The position numbers and the translations under genes are program-made. Below are positions 35,216 to 44,309 of a stretch of DNA of 64,000 nt, piece by piece. Each line of letters begins with the position of its first letter. The first letter of the stretch is position 1. Source of the stretch: Dyadobacter luticola (GTDB lineage: Bacteria; Bacteroidota; Bacteroidia; Cytophagales; Spirosomataceae); contig NZ_VCEJ01000002.1 of NCBI RefSeq assembly GCF_005860805.1, positions 124,001 to 188,000 of the forward strand. The letters are read 5' to 3'. The notes beneath the pieces were generated by a model that saw nothing but the letters and a program-made list of their open reading frames with translations, did not search any database and was not told the DNA's origin.

Positions 35216-36493
35216 ATGACAAAATATCAATGCTACTCACAGCTGGTAGCCAGGCTTTTGCTGACTATGCTGGCGCTTTTTTTAACAAGCAGAGCGAATG
35301 CACAGGATACACTTCAGGTATCTTTTTCCCAGGAGAAAGACACCCTCACTCGTCAGCATTTTATTGACCGTTATGAAAATGTATTTATGACAAAGGTGCC
35401 GACGCGGCAAATCTTTAAAGTCACCACGGTAGGCTCTCAGATTCAGGGATCCGGGATCAATTTTGCTTACGAGTACAAGGTTTTGCCATCGCTTTCCCTG
35501 GAAGCGTCGCTGTATTCGCAATTAGATCGATTTGACGAGGGGCTTGCGCAGCAACTCCTGCATTTCAACTGGAAGCAGGTGAGTTTGTGGGTTAACGGAA
35601 AGGCGCGCTGGTATTATAATATGGACCAGCGGATTAGTAAAGGTTTAAGTGCCAATAATTTCAGCGGTACTTATGTTGCACTTTCCTATGAGCAGTCGCT
35701 CGGATTGACGCAAATGTCAACTTTTGGAACTACCAAGGTAGGCAGGATGGGTCTGCTGTATGGTTTCCAAAGCCGCTTTTTCAACCGTGGGCACATTGAC
35801 TTTTCGGTAGGTTTGTTTCAGAAAGAAGCTGGCCCGAATTACATATACGAAGACCGCGAACGATTCACGACCCGCAATTTCACTATCGGTACGCAGGCCA
35901 ACGTTGGACTGGCATTTGGTGATTGGAAGAGGACTAGTGCAGCCCCTTTTTGTGACGTTCTTGTTTGTGATGAAGCGATTGAGGGCCAGTGGAAAGTGGA
36001 ATTGCCCCGACTTGCTGTTGGATTAAAAAATCAGACAGCATCGATTTCTACGGCTTACGAGCGGAAGATCGCCAGCCTTCCCGTTTCGGTCTCAGCAGGA
36101 CTGAATGCTGGATATTATCATTATGAAATTTTCTCTTCCAAGTCGACCGTGGCATTGCTGGACGCTCAGTTAGAATTACGGTATTATTTTCTGCAATCAT
36201 TTTTATTGCGACATGGAAAGGCCGGAAACAACTTTTCCGGGCCGTATGCGGGATTGAGAGGCGGATATTCAATGACAACCGATAAGGTCCGGTATCAGTA
36301 CCAGCCAGAGTGGAATTTTGATAAAGATATTGCCACACCCACAGGTGCACTCGCATTGGGATATCAGCAGCGTCTCTTCAAACGCATCTACGTCGACGGC
36401 TCAATTTTCTGGCAAAAGCAATACAAAAGCTGGTTCCCGGGCGGCACGAGACCGTATATTAGTTCAAAGATTGGGATTGGGTTTACGTTTTAA
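35216..36493 (+). CDS. Outer-membrane beta-barrel protein, paralogue 2 of 2
   Basis: 425 residues from ATG 35216; a TTG at 35186 would overlap the previous gene and is rejected. Signal peptide ends SRANAQ. It shares with its neighbour the blocks DRYENVFMTKVPTRQ, GLLYGFQSRFFNRG and GYQQRLFKRIYVDGS, and ends SKIGIGFTF with a barrel-type terminal Phe. The middle parts differ clearly, so the duplication is old. I do not recognise a named family. Last gene of the operon that starts at 31943. Confidence 0.75.
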   Translation: MTKYQCYSQLVARLLLTMLALFLTSRANAQDTLQVSFSQEKDTLTRQHFIDRYENVFMTKVPTRQIFKVTTVGSQIQGSGINFAYEYKVLPSLSLEASLYSQLDRFDEGLAQQLLHFNWKQVSLWVNGKARWYYNMDQRISKGLSANNFSGTYVALSYEQSLGLTQMSTFGTTKVGRMGLLYGFQSRFFNRGHIDFSVGLFQKEAGPNYIYEDRERFTTRNFTIGTQANVGLAFGDWKRTSAAPFCDVLVCDEAIEGQWKVELPRLAVGLKNQTASISTAYERKIASLPVSVSAGLNAGYYHYEIFSSKSTVALLDAQLELRYYFLQSFLLRHGKAGNNFSGPYAGLRGGYSMTTDKVRYQYQPEWNFDKDIATPTGALALGYQQRLFKRIYVDGSIFWQKQYKSWFPGGTRPYISSKIGIGFTF

Positions 36494-36589
36494 AACTTAA
36501 ACTCTTGCCATAGGAACAATAATTATAACATTTCAACCAGGTCAGCATTGTAGAGCCAACATGCGCTGCAAATTCAAACGGCCTGGAAA

Positions 36590-37507
36590 ATGGAGAATTT
36601 ACAAACGGACAAAATCATTATTTTAGCTGGTGCGACGGGCCATCTTGGCGGGCGCATTGCCCATTATTTGTTGCAACGCGGCGCGACCGTCAGGGCGCTG
36701 GTGCGGAAAGGTGCCGACATTCGGAAGCTTAACGAATTGAAGCAGGCTGGGATAATGGTTGTGGAAGTCGATTATAACAATCCGCAGGAGCTGGCAAAGG
36801 CTTGCGAGGGCGGTATCTGTTTCATTTCTGCGGTTTCTGGCTTGGGTGATGTGATCGTGGATGCACAAACGAAGCTGCTCGAAGCGGCTGTGAAAGTTGG
36901 TGTCCCGCGTTTTATCCCTTCCGATTTTTCTATTGATTTCACCAAATTGCCCGACGGCTCTAATCGCAATCTGGATCTGCGCAGGCAGTTTTCCAGAATT
37001 CTGGATAAAGCGCCAATCCAGGCTACATCTATTTTAAATGGCATGTTCACCGATCTGCTTACCGGCCAGGCGCCGGTTATCTTGTCGGGACCAAAACTGG
37101 TTTTGCACTGGGGCAGCGCCGATCAGCTGATGGATTTTACCACCATTGAAAACACCGCGGAATTCACCGCAGCGGCAGCACTTGATCCTAAAACACCCAG
37201 GTATCTGAGAGTTGCCGGAGAGGTAGCGACCGTCAGGCAGCTTCGCCAGTCGGCCGAAGAAGCCAGCGGCAACAAATTTCGCATACTTCGTGCGGGCGGC
37301 CTTGGGTTTTTAAATTTGATGATCAAAATGGCTAAAACACTGGCGCCGCAAAAAGGAGAGGTTTTTCCGGCCTGGCAAGGAATGCAATATTTGCATAATA
37401 TGCTCAGCGGCTTGCCTAAATTGCAGCCGCTCGACAATACACGTTATCCCGAAATCCGCTGGACGTCCGTAAAGGAGGTGCTGGCAAACGCAACCGAATC
37501 TAAATAA
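36590..37507 (+). CDS. NmrA-like NAD(P)-binding reductase (isoflavone-reductase type)
   Basis: 305 residues, atypical SDR. The nucleotide-binding motif GATGHLGGRIAHYL (G-x-x-G-x-x-G) follows IIILA at about residue 8; VRALVRKGAD supplies the NADP phosphate-binding Arg. The segment VPRFIPSDFSIDF (about 105-117) is typical for the NmrA/isoflavone-reductase branch. Either a reductase for small aromatic or quinone compounds or a redox-sensing NmrA regulator. Thirteen bases before the TspO-like gene, so probably co-transcribed. Confidence 0.85.
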   Translation: MENLQTDKIIILAGATGHLGGRIAHYLLQRGATVRALVRKGADIRKLNELKQAGIMVVEVDYNNPQELAKACEGGICFISAVSGLGDVIVDAQTKLLEAAVKVGVPRFIPSDFSIDFTKLPDGSNRNLDLRRQFSRILDKAPIQATSILNGMFTDLLTGQAPVILSGPKLVLHWGSADQLMDFTTIENTAEFTAAAALDPKTPRYLRVAGEVATVRQLRQSAEEASGNKFRILRAGGLGFLNLMIKMAKTLAPQKGEVFPAWQGMQYLHNMLSGLPKLQPLDNTRYPEIRWTSVKEVLANATESK

Positions 37508-37519
37508 ATCTTTTAGCGA

Positions 37520-38317
37520 ATGAAAAGGACCCTGCAAATCGCCAACATTATAGCGCTGATCGTCACAGTTATTATTAATTATTTGTCAAACACCGGCATT
37601 TTCAACAATGCCACGATGGCCAGCGTATCTGATCAATATCACAATCTTTTTACTCCTGCAGGTTACGCCTTTTCCATCTGGCTTTTTATTTACATTGGGC
37701 TTGGCGCGTTTGTCTGGCATCAGAGCCGGGGGCTTTTGCACAAAGGCGAGACGCCAGTTGTCGTAGGTCAGATCGGGTGGAGTTTTGTTGTTTCCTGCGC
37801 TGCTAACTCGCTGTGGGTCATTGCCTGGCTGTATGATTACACCGGTACTTCGGTCGTCATTATGGTCGTTTTGCTGCTGTCGCTTTTGTATATCATGTAT
37901 CAGACGCGCATGGAGCTGGATCTGATCACTTTCAAAAAGATTTCGTTCGAAAGCTGGCCTTTCGCGATTTACCTCGGCTGGATCACCGTGGCGCTCATCG
38001 CCGATGTAGCAGCTTATCTGACTAAAATCAAATGGGAAGGTTTCGGCATTCCCGAAGCCAACTGGACCATCATTATGATAGGCGTCGCGGCGGTTATCAA
38101 TATCCTGATGATCTGGATCCGAAACCTGCGTGAATCAGCTGTGGTAGGAGTCTGGGCGCTCATAGCTGTCGCCGTTGCCAACTGGGACGACGCCCGCACC
38201 GTCGCCTACGCCGCCATTTCCGCTGCTATCTTGGTTTTTATCAATATTAGCGTCCACGGTTATCAAAACCGAAAACGCCGGTTTATTATGGAGAAGCCGG
38301 TTTATAAAAGGGTTTAG
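37520..38317 (+). CDS. Tryptophan-rich TspO/MBR-related membrane protein
   Basis: 265 residues with seven or eight hydrophobic segments. The opening IVTVIINYLSNTGIF and the motif FTPAGYAFSIWLFIYIGLGA resemble the TspO/MBR tryptophan-rich sensory proteins, as do the W-rich helices (ANSLWVIAWLYDYTG, ESWPFAIYLGWITVALIA, EANWTIIMIG). It is longer than the classical five-helix TspO (about 160 residues), as in many Bacteroidota. TspO proteins bind tetrapyrroles or cholesterol-like ligands; function here is unproven. A strong terminator follows 19 bases after the stop. Confidence 0.75.
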   Translation: MKRTLQIANIIALIVTVIINYLSNTGIFNNATMASVSDQYHNLFTPAGYAFSIWLFIYIGLGAFVWHQSRGLLHKGETPVVVGQIGWSFVVSCAANSLWVIAWLYDYTGTSVVIMVVLLLSLLYIMYQTRMELDLITFKKISFESWPFAIYLGWITVALIADVAAYLTKIKWEGFGIPEANWTIIMIGVAAVINILMIWIRNLRESAVVGVWALIAVAVANWDDARTVAYAAISAAILVFINISVHGYQNRKRRFIMEKPVYKRV

Positions 38318-38336
38318 GCAAGCAAGATAAATATGA

Positions 38337-38374
38337 GATAGGGCTTGACACGTTGAGTGTCAAGCCCTATCTTT
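38337..38374 (+). terminator. Rho-independent terminator hairpin
   Basis: GATAGGGCTTGACAC (38337-38351) pairs perfectly with GTGTCAAGCCCTATC (38357-38371) across the five-base loop GTTGA, followed by TTTAT. The 15-bp stem directly after the TspO-like gene is the strongest terminator-like hairpin in this window; the T run is short. Confidence 0.75.
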
Positions 38375-38394
38375 ATGTACTTACACCGCTATAT

Positions 38395-38559
38395 ATGAAT
38401 GAAAAGCAGTTAATTTTTGCAATTAGAATGGAAGTAGCGGCGATCAGGCAAGCGTTAAATGATTCTGATGATGCTGAGCTTACAGAAAATCAAGTAGATG
38501 CACTCCTGGATCGCCTGGGATTTCTTTTGGGCATTTTGAGAAAGCTCGAAGCTAATTAA
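38395..38559 (+). CDS. Small helical protein of unknown function
   Basis: 54 residues from ATG 38395; an earlier in-frame ATG at 38353 would start inside the terminator hairpin and is unlikely. Sequence MNEKQLIFAIRMEVAAIRQA, then an acidic linker and ALLDRLGFLLGILRKLEAN: two amphipathic helices, no signal. It has no family I recognise. It lies 23 bases before the HTH gene and could be its partner, as in small excisionase-type modules. Confidence 0.45.
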   Translation: MNEKQLIFAIRMEVAAIRQALNDSDDAELTENQVDALLDRLGFLLGILRKLEAN

Positions 38560-38582
38560 GTTGCAATTTGTAGATACTCAAT

Positions 38583-38849
38583 ATGAACGTTACAGAAAAG
38601 ATTAACATTGATGACCTGCTCAAAAGAGCCGATGCCCTCATTAAAGAAGGCAAAGATTTTATAATGAGCGAAGGTAAGGTATTGGAAATGCACAAGTGGC
38701 TGACAATTGCGGAGTATTCCACAAAGTATGGGGTCACAACACAGGTTGTATCGAAATGGATCGAGCGGGGAATAATTACCGAAAATGATTATGTTGAAGT
38801 CGGGAAGTTTGGCAAGAGGCTGGTCCGGGATACTGTTTACAAGGCTTAA
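38583..38849 (+). CDS. Small helix-turn-helix DNA-binding protein (excisionase/MerR-like)
   Basis: 88 residues. The C-terminal half (about 40-88) has WLTIAEYSTKYGVTTQVVSK followed by WIERGIITENDYVEVGK, the pattern of the HTH_17/excisionase fold: recognition helix, then a wing ending KRLVRDTVYKA. The N-terminal 35 residues are charged and helical. In Bacteroidota such proteins belong to mobile elements or regulate surface genes. No integrase or recombinase is nearby, so no mobile element is called. Convergent with the GH32 gene (23 bases). Confidence 0.65.
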   Translation: MNVTEKINIDDLLKRADALIKEGKDFIMSEGKVLEMHKWLTIAEYSTKYGVTTQVVSKWIERGIITENDYVEVGKFGKRLVRDTVYKA

Positions 38850-38872
38850 AGCCGATTCCTCAAAGATTGCTT

Positions 38873-40384
38873 TTACTGATTCCTTGCTGCCTTCAAAGCC
38901 GTATACTTCAACTCACTCACAACAACCCCATTAACCGACTTCAAAAATAACTCTGACATTGGCTGGTCAGGGAAGAATATTTCTGTCATGACCGTCAGCC
39001 CTCCATCTGCAAATAGCTCAATCGAAGCCGCGTCGGCGATTAATGTTAAAGGAATATTTGGGTCGGTAGAGAACCTCGGGGCAGTGTGTTTTACGCCAAA
39101 GCCCTTTTCGAAATCGGTTTTGCCAGATTTGGAGCGGTCGGTGTAAAATTGGTTGGTGGCTTTGTCGTAGCCGATGATCATTTCATTGCCTGCTTTGTTG
39201 GCGAGGACGATTGAAAAGTCAGTTACTTTTTGAATGTTCAAATCCAGCCGGAACAAGCCGGTGGGGTTGCCTGCCTTTTTGCTCAGATCAACTTGTCCTT
39301 TAACCATTAAGTTTTTTTCTGTAAAAGCAGTACCATTCAAAATATCCAGCTCTTTGATAGGCTTAGAAGTCAGGTATAGTTCCTTCCCAAAAGTCTTCAA
39401 GCCCAATTCCCTGGGAATTGTATTGGCACTCCGCCAGGGATCGGTCGGGACTTGGTTGGCATATTGCCAGTTGCTCATCCAGCCCAGCAAAATGCTCCGG
39501 TTACCAGTGTTAGAAAATGTGACGGCGGCATAATTGTCTGCACCAAAGTCAAGCCATTTTGTTTCTTTAGAGTATGATTTAAAGGTTTTTCCGTCAAAAT
39601 CGCCCAGAAAATACTGGCCAGCCGAGCCTTTATTTGGCCCGCCGGGATTAATGTTCACAATCAGTACCCACACCTGTTTTCCATCGTGCATGATCGGAAA
39701 CAAATCAGGGCATTCCCACACGCCGCCATGCGCACCGGCATCCGTACCAAAGTCACTTTCACTTTTCCAGCTTTTAAGATCGGGCGACGAGTAAAATGCA
39801 ATCCGATCTTTGGCGGCCAATGTCATAATCCACTTTTTCTGCGGCTCGTACCAGCTTACTTTCGGGTCACGAAAATCGGTGATACCGGGATTGGGAAGCA
39901 CCGGGTTTCCGCTGTACTTGGTCCAGGTTTTGCCTTCGTCGAGACTGTATGCAAGGCTTTGATATTCATGTCTGCCGGTTTTTTGTTTTTCTAAAACAGG
40001 ATTATGATGGGTAAAAATGGCGACGAGCGGCACCTTGTCATCTTTGCCAAAACCGGAAGTGTTTTTCGTATCCACCACCGCGCTTCCCGAAAAAATATAC
40101 CCGAGACTATCGGGATACAATGCGATCGGCTGCTCCTGCCAGCTCACCATATCCTTGCTTGTAGCATGGCCCCAGTGCATGGGTCCCCACACCTTATCTT
40201 CCGGGTAGTATTGGAAAAACAAATGATAGGTACCGTTATGAAAAACCATCCCGTTCGGATCATTCATCCAGTGGGCTTTGGGCGAAAAATGGAACTGCGG
40301 ACGATATTTTTCCTGCTGCGCCGTCGCATTTTGCGCAGATAGCAAGTTGATCAGCAGCAATGCGGAGAGAAGCAGTTTTTTCAT
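38873..40384 (-). CDS. GH32 fructan beta-fructosidase (levanase/inulinase type)
   Basis: 503 residues with a signal peptide ending NATAQ. The GH32 propeller carries the nucleophile Asp42 in HWMNDPNG, the stabiliser Asp in DFRDPKV near 172, and the acid/base Glu in WECPDLFP near 223; the order and spacing are those of active enzymes. A C-terminal beta-sandwich (FRLDLNIQKVTDFSIVLANK to ELFADGGLTVMTEIFFPD) completes the family length. It should release fructose from levan, inulin or sucrose in the periplasm. No fructokinase, SusC/D or regulator lies next to it. Confidence 0.92.
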   Translation of the reverse strand: MKKLLLSALLLINLLSAQNATAQQEKYRPQFHFSPKAHWMNDPNGMVFHNGTYHLFFQYYPEDKVWGPMHWGHATSKDMVSWQEQPIALYPDSLGYIFSGSAVVDTKNTSGFGKDDKVPLVAIFTHHNPVLEKQKTGRHEYQSLAYSLDEGKTWTKYSGNPVLPNPGITDFRDPKVSWYEPQKKWIMTLAAKDRIAFYSSPDLKSWKSESDFGTDAGAHGGVWECPDLFPIMHDGKQVWVLIVNINPGGPNKGSAGQYFLGDFDGKTFKSYSKETKWLDFGADNYAAVTFSNTGNRSILLGWMSNWQYANQVPTDPWRSANTIPRELGLKTFGKELYLTSKPIKELDILNGTAFTEKNLMVKGQVDLSKKAGNPTGLFRLDLNIQKVTDFSIVLANKAGNEMIIGYDKATNQFYTDRSKSGKTDFEKGFGVKHTAPRFSTDPNIPLTLIADAASIELFADGGLTVMTEIFFPDQPMSELFLKSVNGVVVSELKYTALKAARNQ

Positions 40385-40550
40385 ATTATGATTAGTCAGG
40401 TTAAAAAGAAAATTGGCGGAATGCTATTTACGAGAATTTTTTCTTTTCCAATAAATCAAAAGCATGTTATTAATCTGTTGTCATTTTTTTTAAAAACTAA
40501 AATGTATCGCGCAGCCTTTAAATTGCCTTTTTTTGAAAATGAATTAGTTT

Positions 40551-41369
40551 ATGAAAATGATAAAGTCAGGTAGACTTATGAATTGTATTCGGGTGACAGT
40601 GGCTTTTTGTCTGTTCATGTTGACAGATCAGACATTCGCGCAGCAGAAGCTCATGCTCATCGCCCACCGGGGTGGCGTCGTGGACAGTACCTATACGGAG
40701 AACGGGCTTCCGGCGCTAAAAAAAGCAGCCGCGGAGGGATATGCCATGATCGAGACCGATGTGCGCGTGACAAAGGATGGGATATTGTTTGCCAATCACG
40801 ACGCCGATTTTAAACGATATTATCATGTTGACAAAAAAGTCACTGATCTCAATTGGAGCGAAATCAGTCAGCTGAAAAGTGCGCTGGATGGTAATGTTCC
40901 GATGAAGCTGGAAGACGTTTTTCAGTTTTGTCAGAAAAACAAAATGAGCGTGATGCTCGACAATAAGATTGCTGGACTGGATACGGTTTTGTTCAATCAA
41001 CTTTTGAAAATGCTGGACAAATATCAGTTACGAAAAACAGCCTTAATGATCGGTACCGATGAATCTACCGCATTTTTTACTGGAAAAATCAAGCTCAGCT
41101 GCACCCGCCAGCAGTTGGAGGAGAATATGAAAAGGCCGGACTACCAGCCGGAACATTACTTTTTCTTTGAGAGACCAGCTAAACTTACGAAAGACGATGT
41201 TGACTGGGCTGATAAAAACCGCATCCTGTTGGTGGCTGCGATCAATAAATTTCACTATCGAAAGTCTGTGGACCTGATGAATGATGCCGGGGAGGATTGT
41301 AAGCGAATGCTTGAAATTGGCGTTACAGGTTTTCAGGTTGATTCGGAGTTTAGTCCGTTTTTACATTGA
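40551..41369 (+). CDS. Exported glycerophosphodiester phosphodiesterase-family protein
   Basis: 272 residues. Signal peptide TVAFCLFMLTDQTFAQ; start ATG 40551, with ATGs at 40557 and 40578 also possible. GDPD motifs: LMLIAHRGG (His-Arg), ENGLPALKKA, IETDVRVTKDGILFANHD (Glu, Asp and the second His), LEDVFQFCQKNKMSVMLDNK. The family cleaves glycerophosphodiesters to glycerol-3-phosphate using a metal ion in a TIM barrel. An isolated gene, divergent from GH32. Substrate inferred from the family; other phosphodiesters are possible. Confidence 0.85.
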   Translation: MKMIKSGRLMNCIRVTVAFCLFMLTDQTFAQQKLMLIAHRGGVVDSTYTENGLPALKKAAAEGYAMIETDVRVTKDGILFANHDADFKRYYHVDKKVTDLNWSEISQLKSALDGNVPMKLEDVFQFCQKNKMSVMLDNKIAGLDTVLFNQLLKMLDKYQLRKTALMIGTDESTAFFTGKIKLSCTRQQLEENMKRPDYQPEHYFFFERPAKLTKDDVDWADKNRILLVAAINKFHYRKSVDLMNDAGEDCKRMLEIGVTGFQVDSEFSPFLH

Positions 41370-41682
41370 ATTTATTTTGGCAACCTAAAACTGAAATCTG
41401 CCAAGCCCGGATCGGCCGACTCTTCTGCAGAGAAGAATCGACTTCACGGGCCAGCTTTTCAACGTTGAGTAAAAAGATCTTTTAAATCATTATAACCTAC
41501 CCCTCAGCTTCTTTTGGTTCTGAGTGGCAAAAGTTAACCGGCCTACCGACCCTGATTTGTGCTGTAAAAGTAGTTCGGGCAGAAAGGCAAAGCCGGAAAT
41601 TGTATGTGAAAACAGGGCCGGATGCAGTGAAACCGGCCATTTTTGTAAGTGAATTTTAATTACTTCCCTCAAAACAACCATA
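41370..41682. other. Intergenic region without a clear gene
   Basis: 313 bases between the phosphodiesterase and the LytTR regulator. I see no open frame with support on either strand and no RNA gene. A short hairpin TCTTCT-GCAG-AGAAGA near 41422 lacks a T run and is weak. The right end should contain the promoter for the two-component genes, but no consensus match is convincing. Confidence 0.4.
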
Positions 41683-42459
41683 ATGCGAGACGACCGGATA
41701 CAGATTTTGATTGTTGAGGACGAGGCGGTGCTCGGAATGTACGTCAGCGATTTGCTCGAAGCACAGGGGTATGATGTGGTTGAGGTGGCCGATAATGGCC
41801 GCGAGGCGCTTGCCATTTACCAGCAAAACCGGGTCGATCTTTTGCTTTGCGACATCCACATTAAGGGAGATTGGGACGGCGTGGAAACCGCCCGGCAGAT
41901 CATCGCATTCAAACCGGTGCCAGTTATTTATTTAACGGCATTTTCGGATAAGGATACCGTAGAACGTGCCAAGCAGACTCACCCGGCGGCTTATCTTACC
42001 AAACCGGTCCGGCCCGATAACCTCAACATTGCCGTAGACCTGGCCATCCACAATTTTGTCTTATCCAGAATACCCGCCGCACCCGTATCCGAAAAGAAAC
42101 CCGAAACCGCTGACAAAGACGCCGGCCGGGAAGCGATCCTTTTGATTGACGATCAGGTTTTTATCAAACATAACTACCAGTTTGTCCGGATTTCGCTCGA
42201 CGATATCCTGCTACTCGAAGCCGACAATACCCACACGCATATCATTACAAAATCCCAAAAATACACGCTCCGGCTCACGATGGGCAATACCCAGCAGCGG
42301 CTGTCGTACCCTTCGCTGGTGCGCGTGCACCGCTCTTTTGTTGTGAATTTCAAAAAGGTGACCGGGTTTAATGATCGTGAGCTTTTCATCGATCAGGTTG
42401 CTATTCCGCTTGGTGCCCAGTACAAGGAAGACTTTATGGGGCAGTTTAAATTCCGCTAA
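41683..42459 (+). CDS. LytTR-family response regulator
   Basis: 258 residues. Receiver domain at 8-125 with Asp-Glu acidic pocket (VEDEAVL), phosphoacceptor Asp57 (LLLCDIHI), Thr and Lys (YLTAFSD, YLTKPVRPDN). A linker follows (about 125-150), then a LytTR DNA-binding domain at about 155-255 (ISLDDILLLEADNTHTHIIT, PSLVRVHRSFVVNFKKV). The kinase gene that follows after 26 bases is its likely partner. In Bacteroidota such pairs regulate surface genes or stress. Target genes unknown. Confidence 0.92.
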   Translation: MRDDRIQILIVEDEAVLGMYVSDLLEAQGYDVVEVADNGREALAIYQQNRVDLLLCDIHIKGDWDGVETARQIIAFKPVPVIYLTAFSDKDTVERAKQTHPAAYLTKPVRPDNLNIAVDLAIHNFVLSRIPAAPVSEKKPETADKDAGREAILLIDDQVFIKHNYQFVRISLDDILLLEADNTHTHIITKSQKYTLRLTMGNTQQRLSYPSLVRVHRSFVVNFKKVTGFNDRELFIDQVAIPLGAQYKEDFMGQFKFR

Positions 42460-42485
42460 TTTTTTTGATAACCAGTCTCTTACTT

Positions 42486-44309
42486 ATGAAAAGCTGCCGG
42501 TTATATCCGCTCTTTTTAACATGGATCCTGCATTTTTCCGCGGCTGCGCAACCCGGGAGTTTTGATGCTTTTTTAGAAAAACTGAAAAACGAAACCGACT
42601 CTGCACGCTATGAAAAATTATATGATTATACCTATGAAACGGCAGATAACTTCAAGCTGGTAGAGTCGGGGCAGGCGGCGGCGGAAATGATGCGGATGGC
42701 CGAGGCAAGCCGGAAAAGGGACCTGATCGGGCGGACTTATATGGCGATGGGCTACCTGGACCGGGCACAGAATAATGTTACCCTGGCCGTGGCCAGCTAC
42801 CAAAAGGCACTGACAATTTTTCATAACCTGAAAGATTTCCGACGGGAAATCCGTGCGTACCAGCGTATTGCGGGCGTTTATATTTCCACGCGAGACCTTA
42901 AATTGGCAGAACATTATCTTCAAAGAGGTCTGAAACTGGCGCGGGATCAGCAGATGCCGCGTGAAGTCGCTTTTTTATACACCGATCTGGCCACGATCGA
43001 GGATATTAAGAAAAATTATACGAAGGCGCTCTCTTACAACCAGGAAGCGATTGAAATACTGAAAAAAACAGGCGACGATTACTCGGCCACGGAATTTAAC
43101 CAGGGTATTATTTTCAAGAATGCCGGGCTATACAAAGAGTCAATCGCGACTTATAAGGCAGGTCTGGAAAAGGCGATTAAGAATTCGGATAAGTATATTG
43201 AGGCGATGATTTACACCAATTTGCCCAACACTTTGGTGCTGATGAACGACCTCGACCAGGCGGAAATGTATGCCAAAAAAGCGCTTGAAATGGTGAATTT
43301 CAGTCCGCAGCGGATGGAAACTTTTGTGGAGGCGTATGGTGCGCTGACAAAAATTTACGAGAAACGCGGGCAGTTTGAGCAGGCATTTGAATTTCAGAAA
43401 AAGCTGGAAATGTATCGGGACAGTGTTTTCAATCAGGAGAAAAGCAGACAACTGATCGAAACGGAAACGCGCTTTCAGACCCGCGAAAAACAGCAGCAGA
43501 TCCAGCATTTGGACGAGGAAAATCTGGAAAAACGGCGGCAACTTTTGTGGCTTTACGGCGGTGTTTCGCTGCTGACATTACTTTTAGGGATCGCATTATG
43601 GCAGTACCGTACGATCCGTAAAGTGAATGGGCAGCTCGGCGTCACCAACACAACGCTTTCCGAAGCGAACCACCGGATCAGCATTCAGTCGGGCCAGTTG
43701 AAGGAGCTGATGCAGGAGTTGCACCATCGGGTGAAGAATAATCTGGCAATCGTTTCCAGCTTGTTATCGCTGCAAGCCAACCGGCTCGACGATGAAAAGG
43801 CGGCGCAGGCGGTGCTCGAAGGCCAGCAGCGGGTTGAGGCGATGTCGCTTATCCATAACCAGTTATACCAAACCGACAATGTTACCGGCGTGAATATGCA
43901 GGAATATATCGGCGATCTCGCGCAGGGTCTGATGCAGTCTTTCAAATACAAAGACAACTTCGATCTCCGCCTGGACATTGCCCCGATTATGCTGGACGTG
44001 CAGCTGGCCGTACCTCTGGGACTGATTTTGAACGAGCTGGTTACCAATGCATTTAAGCACGCCTACAAAAACGTGGATGCGCCGGCGCTGCACATCCGAC
44101 TCTGGCAGGAGGACAAATTGTACCTCGAAATCAAAGACAACGGGCCGGGGATTGATCCGGAAAAATGGCAGAAAGGCGGCAGCTCGTTTGGCAAGCGGCT
44201 GATCAAATCTTTGACAAAACAGGCAAACGGAACACTGGAAGTAGATTCGATTCAGGGCTCCCGGTTTTTGTTAACCTTTCCCGCGGCAAAGCTGGTGGAA
44301 TTTGCGTAA
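42486..44309 (+). CDS. TPR sensor histidine kinase (HisKA_2 type)
   Basis: 607 residues from ATG 42486, which begins a signal peptide ([15 protein letters not shown]). Periplasmic TPR repeats at about 25-330 ([39 protein letters not shown]); a coiled-coil stretch; TM helix at about 355-372 ([18 protein letters not shown]); HisKA_2 with [18 protein letters not shown] (phospho-His about 414); HATPase domain with [17 protein letters not shown] (N box) and [10 protein letters not shown] (G box). It phosphorylates the LytTR regulator just upstream. Its 3' end overlaps the only long start of the next frame. Confidence 0.92.
   Translation: MKSCRLYPLFLTWILHFSAAAQPGSFDAFLEKLKNETDSARYEKLYDYTYETADNFKLVESGQAAAEMMRMAEASRKRDLIGRTYMAMGYLDRAQNNVTLAVASYQKALTIFHNLKDFRREIRAYQRIAGVYISTRDLKLAEHYLQRGLKLARDQQMPREVAFLYTDLATIEDIKKNYTKALSYNQEAIEILKKTGDDYSATEFNQGIIFKNAGLYKESIATYKAGLEKAIKNSDKYIEAMIYTNLPNTLVLMNDLDQAEMYAKKALEMVNFSPQRMETFVEAYGALTKIYEKRGQFEQAFEFQKKLEMYRDSVFNQEKSRQLIETETRFQTREKQQQIQHLDEENLEKRRQLLWLYGGVSLLTLLLGIALWQYRTIRKVNGQLGVTNTTLSEANHRISIQSGQLKELMQELHHRVKNNLAIVSSLLSLQANRLDDEKAAQAVLEGQQRVEAMSLIHNQLYQTDNVTGVNMQEYIGDLAQGLMQSFKYKDNFDLRLDIAPIMLDVQLAVPLGLILNELVTNAFKHAYKNVDAPALHIRLWQEDKLYLEIKDNGPGIDPEKWQKGGSSFGKRLIKSLTKQANGTLEVDSIQGSRFLLTFPAAKLVEFA

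Noticed and set aside
38395..38849. Integrated mobile element around the excisionase-like gene
   Set aside because: No integrase, transposase, direct repeats or tRNA attachment site could be seen nearby.
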